From: Massariosphaeria phaeospora
Taxonomy: Eukaryota; Ascomycota; Dothideomycetes; Pleosporales
Length of the DNA stretch: 64,000 bases
NCBI GenBank assembly: GCA_011032825.1
Contig: JAADJZ010000042.1
Coordinates: 62,001-126,000 of the forward strand
Reading direction: 5' to 3'
This document shows positions 56,714-64,000 of this stretch, in pieces (position 1 is the first letter of the stretch; each line of letters opens with the position of its first letter). The notes under the pieces were generated by a model. That model did not search any database. It saw only the letters and a list, made by a program, of their open reading frames with translations, and had not been told where the DNA came from. Position numbers and translations under genes: made by a program.

Positions 56714-56758
56714 GTAATCTACTACTAAGTAGAACACTCTACTAAGTAGAACAGTTTC
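56714..56758. repeat. Left terminal inverted repeat of pogo-like element
   Basis: GTAATCTACTACTAAGTAGA continuing to about 56755. It holds two tandem units CTACTAAGTAGAACA separated by CT. Matches the inverse of 58531-58575. The lightly mutated copy at 47256 has GTAATCCACCACCGAGAGCG, so the differences are C-to-T changes and their complements. Confidence 0.85.
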
Positions 56759-58530
56759 TGCTAAAAACTTCTACTCTTTTATTAACGCAACATGTTTCAA
56801 CAACAAAACGCGCAATTATCTAACTAAAAAAGTAGAATTTAGCTTGCTCTTTCTGCTTATAATAGCTAACAATTCTAAAGCCTTTAACGCGCTGCTAAGG
56901 CATTTAAAGTACTTTTTACAATACTTTTTTGCTAACGCAAGAAAGTTACGCATTGCTTTAAAACTCGCTACGCTTAACATAAGCTTACTGCAACTAAAAA
57001 GCAAACAATTGTTTAATATATTCTCAACTTTAATTCGCGAGAATTTGCGCTTCGGCTGTGCGAGGTAGTAGATATAGCTAATAAACTGCTAGCTGTACGT
57101 AGTAGTAAGCTAGTTAGCAAGCACTAGCCTACGCGCTTCGTAACGCGTTTATCTAAGCTCAAAATAGCTTTCAATTGAGCTAAGAATAGGCAGAGAATAC
57201 TCTAAAAGAATCTAGAAATAATTAGCGCGTAGTTTAAGCTAGTAGAAAATACTAAAGCTAAGTACAGCGTCTACGACAACGACGTGCACAACTTTAACAA
57301 AACTAGCTTTTAAATAAGCGTAATTAGCTCTATAAAAGTCGTTACAGGCTTTTAAAAACGTACTCAACCTAATTTTATTTAGCTAGGCGATTAAGAGTAG
57401 GTAATAGTTATCTAAAGCATTTGCGCTGTAGAGTACGCAATTTCGCTTTTTATTATTTACAAAGAACGCGTTTACATTTTAGCGTAGTACGAGAAAGCTT
57501 TAATACTACGCAATTAAAAGCTCTTAGTTTCTAAGAATAGCTAGACAAATAACGCTTTAGGTTTAGAGTAGTTAAAGCACTTTAACGCGCATACAAAAAC
57601 GCGCTAAGTAAAAGTATACTAGCTACTTATTCTAGACAGCTATAAAAGCTACTTTAACTAGAATTTTAAAAACTACTGCTTTGAACACAAGATTTTAACT
57701 TTTTGCATGCTTCTCTACTCGTTGCACATTCTTTAGCTACTTAACGTAGTTTGCTTTTTGCTGTTAAAGCGCAAGTACTCTTAGCGTGTTAGAAACTTAG
57801 CACGCTAGCGCGTTTTCTATATTAACAAAGAAAGCTTTCTGCTAGCCTTTAAAAACGCGTTTTTTAAAGTGTTTACAACAAAAAACTGCAAAAAAGCTTT
57901 TAAAGCTTTAAAGCTAGTTTTTATTAACGCGTAGGTAGTTTTTAATTGTCTTAAAGTACAGCTGTGTACTTTGCTACTACCTTTTGCACTAGAAACGCTG
58001 TAGTAGTTAAAAACACTAAGTAATACGCACGAGTTTAAATCTTAGTCAAAGCTTGTACGCGAGTTTTTTACTCAATTACTTGTTATAGCTTAAGCAGGCT
58101 TCTTCTAGCTTACAAAAAGTAGTAAGCTAATGCTGCACTAAAACGCGCTTCTTGCTGCTCGCAACAAAGAGCTTAAAAAGCAACTAGCAAAGATAACTAA
58201 GCAAAAATTGCGCAAAAGAAAGCAAATCTAGCAAAGTAGTACTATAGAGTATAAAAGTGCTGTAGCGTAGGTAGCTACTAAAGCGTTTGTAAAACTTTAG
58301 CAATTAAAAAAAGCTCGTAGTAGTAGTAATTAAGAACAAGCCTAACTAGCTCTACGGCGCTGTAAGAACTACGGCGAAACTAGGCACAATGCGCAAACGT
58401 GCAAAAAAAATACAAAAGCATTTTTTAAATTAAATGCTAGCACGACGTACGTAAGCTTTTTGTTTGATAGCAATAAAATTAAAAATGCGTAACATAAGTT
58501 GGTTATGCTAAAGCTTTTTGTTTTACTTAG

Positions 58531-58575
58531 TAAAGTGTTCTACTTAGTAGAGTGTTCTACTTAGTAGTAGATTAC
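58531..58575. repeat. Right terminal inverted repeat of pogo-like element
   Basis: Inverse of the left repeat. Ends AGTAGTAGATTAC at 58575, followed by TGT and the flanking TA. Confidence 0.85.
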
Positions 58576-58580
58576 TGTTA

Positions 58581-59089
58581 CAATTAATAATCCGCTAAGC
58601 TGCTAAAAGAAAAAGATGCTTTTACTTTAGCGCTTAAGGTAACAAAGCACGGCTATACCTTAGGTAAGCTTAGCACGTAAGCTAAGAACTTCTCTCGACA
58701 AAGCAGCTTTTTTATATGCTCTCTCTAATCTTACGCTCTCTATAGCACCTTAAGAGCAAGAAATTAAAGTGCTTTTATTAATCTGTTAGCTTTGTAAGAG
58801 CAAGGAGATTATGCAAAGCACACTTACGTATATAGTTAGAACAATAAACTTTTATAGCTTATTGTTTTTAATTTTAAAATCTTTTAATTACCTAAGTTAA
58901 CTTTCACCTAACTTTTATACTCTTTGCAGAACGAAGCTCGCTACTGCCTTAGTATTAAACGCTTACAACTTTTTTAGTCTATTGAACTTACTTATTTCTT
59001 AAGAACCAACCTAAGCCTAATAAAAGACTTTTTCAAGTCTACTTAGCCTTTACATATTAAAAACTTTTAAGATAAGTAATACTTTAATA
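58581..59089. other. AT-rich relic DNA between pogo-like element and gypsy element 2
   Basis: Minus-strand fragments near 58600-58820 are lysine-rich and could be a further piece of the copia element. No LTR of gypsy element 2 was recognised. Nothing intact. Confidence 0.4.
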
Positions 59090-62000
59090 ACTACTTTTCT
59101 TTATACTCGCACCGGCGGTACGAAAGTAGCGAAGCTCGACTTTTACTATAAAAATTGCTTAAAGCTAGAGAACTAGTTACTCTAGTTTAATTTTTTCTTT
59201 AAATTTGAAGATAACTACGTCAACAACGTTAACAAAGCATTTTTAATAGCTTTTTACATAAAAAGGACAGCTCTTAAGTAGGTTTAACTTTACTTAAAAA
59301 AGTATTTAAATAGCGACAACGACAAAGACATAATTACACGCATGTTCAAAAATCGCGCTGTGTTTAAAAACAAGCTGCGACAATTTTATGCAATCGCCAA
59401 CAAACCCGCTATCGCAAAAAGAACTATTCAACGAATGCGCTAGACTAAGTCGGCTAGAGACTACGCTAACCTATTTTAACAGTACTCTATCTAGACTAAC
59501 TAAAACGACAAAGCACTTATGCGCATGTACAAGCAGAAGCTAAAAGATAACGTTAAAGCGAAACTAATACGCTTTAGAGCAGCTACAGACACTTTGAACA
59601 ACCTAATTAAAAAATTAATTCGCTTTAACAATAAGTTGTACGAACTTGCGATTAAAACGCGAGCCGAAGCAAAGTTTTACGCACTAAAAAGCAACAGAAG
59701 TTACACACTTAACACTAGCTAGCGTTAAGTACAAACTTAACACTTACGCTTAGCAAGTGTATACAACTTAGCTTAAAAATACAAACTTATGCACCTCAAC
59801 AACTTCAACAAAAGCAAAACAATTAACAAACAATTGAAATATAGCAAGAAAACTAGGACCTGCTATAATTGTAGCAAACTAGGCTACATCTCTAGCAACT
59901 GTTACTAAAAGAACAAAGTTGTTCAACAGCTAAACGTACTGTTTAATACTACAAGTAGTATTAATAAAGAATAGAAAGTAATTACCTCTATAGATGTTAA
60001 GAGTTAGAGAGAACAGTTACCTAAAAAGACAGGTTTAGCTAAAGAAAAGTTAATGTGTAACGACCTCGACTTTTCGATAAACGAAAAATACGAGTTACTA
60101 GGTGAACAACTAAATACTATAGAACATAGAAACTAGATTATTAGAAAAGAACGAGTACGAAGAATATATCAATTCGACACTTTACTTCGAAACAACGTAC
60201 TCAATTACAACGAAGCCGTGTGGAAATATCTTAACGAGTTAAACTAATAGCTTACAAAAAAAAACAAACAAGGAATCTATTAGAAGCTTAAAAAAACAAA
60301 ACGCTTTGAAGAAAACATCTTACTTTTAGATCTAAACAAATTAGCTACTAAAAAACACTAGCACGATAAAGCTGCAAAAAAATCTTAACAAAGCTTTAAA
60401 AGTAACTGCAAAAACGCGAACTCTTACAAACTACAGTACTACCTAGACTACTAGAATTCAAAACACGCGAAAATGTTATAGACAGTGTGCTTTTACAACT
60501 ACTATTTTACTTATTACTTTAACAAACAAAGCACAGAATAGTTCTTTAAAAGAAAAAGCTAATTCTGCTCTTAAAAATAGTTTGACTGTAAAAACAACAC
60601 TTGCGAGCACTACTTATAGAACAAACGCAACACACTATACTTCTTTAAAAAAAACAACTTAGCGAAACTACTTGCGATGCGAATGCTTGTAAACGGCAAC
60701 TGCATTTAGGCTTAATAGCAAACCTGCCTACACCTCAACTACGCACAGCATTAGACTTTCAAGAAAGTTAACGAATTTGGTACAAATTTTTTTTTTAGGC
60801 TAGCAACGCTTAACCTCGAAGTTAAACAGATTAACGTAATTAACCTAGCGAAACAGATTAAGCTTTTAGTAAAGCTTAATAGTTACTTAATAAAAGCTTT
60901 AATCGACACAAGAGCATAGAATAACTTTGTTTTTGCTTAAGCAGTATTTGTAGCTAGTTTACACTTACTAAAGAAACAAAAGCTCTATTTACTTGCTAGT
61001 GCCAACGGACAGTTTATACAAGCGCAACTAGTAGTTATACACGAAATAAGTAACATACTATTGCACATTAGACAATACTAAGAGAAGTTATCTTTTAACG
61101 TCTTTAGACTAGCTATCTACGACATTATTTTAAAACTTTTATAGTTAAAAAAGCACAATTCTTAGATTAACTAAAGAAAGAATACGCTTTTGCTAGAGTG
61201 TTGCAAGAACAGCGCTTCTAACACTATGCCTGCGCATCGGCAAAGTTTAATAGCAAATAAAAAAACAATTAACGTAATTGCATCGACAAAGGACAGCTTT
61301 AAAATACAAAAGTTTAACTTAACAGATACCAACTTAAAGCCTTTAGATTAACAAGTTAGAGTAAAGAAAAAAATTAGCGCACTTTTAGAAATACTCTACG
61401 AGTACAAAGAGTTTAGACATTTTTTTTAAAAAGTAGTAGATGCAGAAGCATTACTAAAACACAAACTTTAAAACTACAAAATTATTTTACAAGAAAAAAA
61501 GCAACTAACTTTTAACTTAATTTACGAACTATTAAAAAAAGAGTTAAGCACACTTTTCGATTATATTAAAAATAACTTAAAAAAAAGTTACATACGACTA
61601 TTACAGTTACCTGCAGAATACTTAATTATTTTTGTACTAAAGAAAAACAGTGTATTACAACTATGCGTTAACTTTTAAAAGCTCAACAACATTACAGTTA
61701 AGAATTAATACTTTCTACTAAATATTATAGAATTACAGAATTAATTATTTTACGCAAAAGTCTTTACAGCGCTTAACCTACGGGATAGTTACTACTTTAT
61801 TAAAATTAAAAAAAGTAAAAAATAGAAGACAGCGTTCTAAACGAGATACAAACATTACAAATACACTGTTATGCTATTTAGGCTCACAAATGCTTTAGCA
61901 ACTTTTTAAAAGCTTATTAACAACGTGTTAAAAATGCACTTAAACATCTTTGTTGTTGCTTATCTAAACAACATTTTTATCTATTTTAAAACTTAAAAGA

Positions 62001-64000
62001 ACTATGTTAAACATGTTAAAACAGTACTAAAGTGCTTTAACAAATTTAACTTTTAACTTAAACTAAAGAAGTGCGAATTTTACAAGCGCGAAGTTGCATT
62101 TTTTGAATACGTAGTAAGAGCAAACGAAGTACGCATAAGCGAAGACAAGATTAAAGTAGTTAAAAAATAGCTACAACTTAAGAACGTTAAGGAAATACAA
62201 TTTTTTTTAAAGTTCTTAAACTTTAATTAACAGTTTATTAAAGATTACTTAAAAATTGCTATACTTTTAACTAAGCTTACGCGAAAAGATACAACCTTCG
62301 CATAAAGCAAAAAAGTAGAAAAAGCTTTCTAACAGCTTAAAAACGCAAGCATTAGTTTACTATGCTTTTAAATATTTTAAGCAGAACAACTTTTACGCTT
62401 TAAAACTAATGCGTTGAATCTAGCGCTAAGAGAATGTGCTAGTTAATTACACAAAGACAAATAGCACTTTATTGCTTATTACTTACGCAAGTTTTTAGGA
62501 CTTAAAGAATAATACAACGTGCACGACAAAGAGCTGCTAGCTATTGTTGCATGCTTACAGCATTAGAGAGTATACGCAGAAAGCTGCTTAAAACTTACAA
62601 TATTTACGAATTACAAGAACTTAGTTAATTTCACAACTACTAAAGTACTTAACCAAAAGTAGGTTAGATAGTTAGAAATGCTAGGCTAGTACAAGTTCAA
62701 GATCGTGTACACACTAGAAAAAAATAACAGCAAAGCTAACGCTCTTAGCTAAAAACATAATATTGCTAGAACAAAAGAAATTATCGACACCGCGATACTT
62801 AAGGTTAATCAAAACGAATTACTAAAACTAGCTAAAACGCTAAACGTACTTCTAAAAACTACAATTACAGTTTTAAAAAAATTGCAAAAAGCAATTATAC
62901 AACAACATTACGATAACCTAGTTTATAGTTACTCTAGAATTACACGAACAATAGAACTTATCAAGCGAAACTACAAGTTTAGCGAAATAAAAAACAAAGT
63001 TACTGCAATTGTCAAGAAATGTGTAGACTATTAGAAAAACAAACATAGTACCTACGCACTTTACAAAGAAATGCAGGCTCTAAAGCTACTAGATAAGCCT
63101 TGAACTAATATCTTTATAAATTTTGTAACAAAATTGCTTTTGTTAAAGAACCTTGCTATAGAAATAGCCTACAACGCTATTATAGTTATAGTCGACCGAT
63201 TTACTAAGTACGCAGAAATAATACCTTTCAAGAACACGTACACCGTACAACAACTAGAATTTATTCTTTTAGATTAACTTATTAGATACTATAGAATACT
63301 TAAATTGATTATTAGTAACAAAGACAAGCTCTTTACATCGAACTATTGAACGACTCTATTAGCTGCAATTGAAACGAAACGCAAGCTATTAACAGCGTAT
63401 TATCTACAAACAAACGAGTAAATAGAAAGAACAAATTAAACTATAAAAACATATCTAAAGATATACAGCAATAAACGGCAAACTAATTAAGTAGAGCTTT
63501 TACTAATAGCATAGCTAGCGTATAACAACAAGTTGTCTAAGTTTACAAAACAAACACTATACTACGCGAATTACAGAAAACACCTACATTTCTTTAAAAA
63601 AACGCTTTTAGGCGCGAAAGCTAAGACTGCTACAAAAGTAGTAGAGAAACTCAAAAAAGTACATAAGTTACTACGAAGCAAACTTGAAATAGCGCAACGC
63701 TAAAGCATTTTATATGTTAACTAAAAACAAAAAATAGCACTTTAGCTAAAGAGAGGGGATAGAGTTTATCTTTTTACAAAGAATTTGCGCACCAAACGAC
63801 TAAGCAAGGGTCTAGACAATGTTAAAGTTAAACTATTTTTAATATTAAAGCAACGAAGCCTAGTTAATTACAAATTAGACTTGCTTAAAAACGCAAAGAT
63901 CTACTTAGTATTCTATATATTCTTGTTAGAACTAGCTAACCTACAAACGCTACTTCAGCGAACCTTTCGCTATAAAACCGAAAAAAAAAACGAATTTAAA
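59090..64000 (+). mobile_element. Ty3/gypsy retrotransposon 2, gag-pol relic, running off the right edge
   Basis: Gag near 59100-59950, with a surviving 67-codon open piece at 59519-59722 and a zinc knuckle CYNCSKLGYISSNC near 59860 (its His now Tyr). Protease-like part near 60880-61090. Reverse transcriptase at about 61560-62130: LCVNF and VAYLNNIFIYF for the YxDD box. RNase H is at 62390-62720. Integrase is at about 62900-63560: a zinc finger with CVDYQKNKHS, VDRFTKYAEIIPF, and TNEQIERTNQ for the usual TDGQTERxNQ. Then RGDRVYLFTKNLRTKR, and a final LVFYIFLLELA (for HPVFHVSLLEP). Stops throughout. It differs from element 1 in sequence and is a separate family. No LTR is inside the window. 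Confidence 0.86.

Larger units (their letters stand above)
56710..58580 (+). mobile_element. Full-length Fot1/pogo-like transposon, heavily RIPed (about 1.87 kb)
   Basis: Flanked by TA at 56710-56711 and 58579-58580. Inverted ends of about 45 bp: from 56714, GTAATCTACTACTAAGTAGA and on; the right end at 58575 is its inverse. Each holds CTACTAAGTAGAACA in tandem. The plus strand encodes a broken DDE transposase: NRQRILQKNLEIISAQF near 57190-57240, VHNFNKTSF (first Asp of NFDE changed to Asn), LLILDSYKSYF near 57630 (second Asp), SLHILQLLNVVCF (third Asp changed), then RVFYINKESFLLAF and a zinc knuckle CKNCGETRHNAQTC near 58355-58400. Two of three catalytic Asp are lost, besides many stops. Confidence 0.88.

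Noticed and set aside
56816..57068. Overlapping open frames on both strands at the start of pogo copy B
   Set aside because: They overlap the decayed N-terminal part of the transposase and have no motif of their own. Chance frames.
1..64000. CRISPR arrays, bacterial operons, riboswitches, rRNA, tRNA
   Set aside because: The DNA is fungal. No regularly spaced repeat array, rRNA stretch or convincing cloverleaf with A and B boxes was seen by eye. A tRNA scan could still find a diverged one.

Overview
The window looks like nuclear DNA of a filamentous ascomycete (Pezizomycotina; the style suggests a Dothideomycete, but no gene here proves the order). Genes carry GT-AG introns of about 50-140 bp. 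The families are fungus-specific: Zn2Cys6 regulators, a highly reducing polyketide synthase (HR-PKS), rhodopsin-like integral membrane proteins and a GH72-like wall protein. Very AT-rich blocks are full of transposon relics in which glutamine and tryptophan codons have become stops. That is the mark of repeat-induced point mutation (RIP), mostly CpA to TpA.

Layout. (1) 1-6.27 kb: an AT-rich block with a complete but dead Ty3/gypsy element (two 288-bp LTRs, 5-bp target duplication) inserted in frame into the C-terminal coding part of an older Fot1/pogo-like transposase. (2) About 6.7-47.2 kb: a gene island of normal composition. From left to right: a broken lysine-methyltransferase-like gene; a ZZ-finger protein; a broken Zn2Cys6 gene; a short membrane-domain protein; a rhodopsin-like membrane protein; a broken FSH1-type hydrolase; an alpha/beta hydrolase; a 2578-residue HR-PKS; an MFS exporter; a Zn2Cys6 regulator; a Upc2-like Zn2Cys6 regulator with a 19-nt exon; a second rhodopsin-like protein; a small acidic ORF; an ER-type J-protein; a GH72-like protein without catalytic glutamates; and a second MFS transporter. 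(3) About 47.2-64 kb: a second AT-rich block of nested relics. A pogo-like copy is cut by a copia-like LTR. The copia body was invaded by a hAT-like element, by a palindromic short repeat and by a full-length pogo-like element with terminal inverted repeats. A second Ty3/gypsy element runs off the right edge.

How the genes fit together. The hydrolase, HR-PKS, MFS exporter and adjacent Zn2Cys6 regulator (17.6-32.7 kb) form a plausible secondary-metabolite cluster: one chain-building enzyme, a possible release or processing hydrolase, export and local control. A repeated site, CGG-N5-CCG followed by CG or CGG, lies three times between the PKS and the MFS gene and once as a double palindrome upstream of the regulator. 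This is a good candidate for the regulator's binding site. Three broken genes in the island carry frameshifts, so they decayed by a route different from the RIP that killed the flanking transposons. All coordinates, splice junctions and frames were worked out by eye. No database search was run, so family names rest on recognised motifs.
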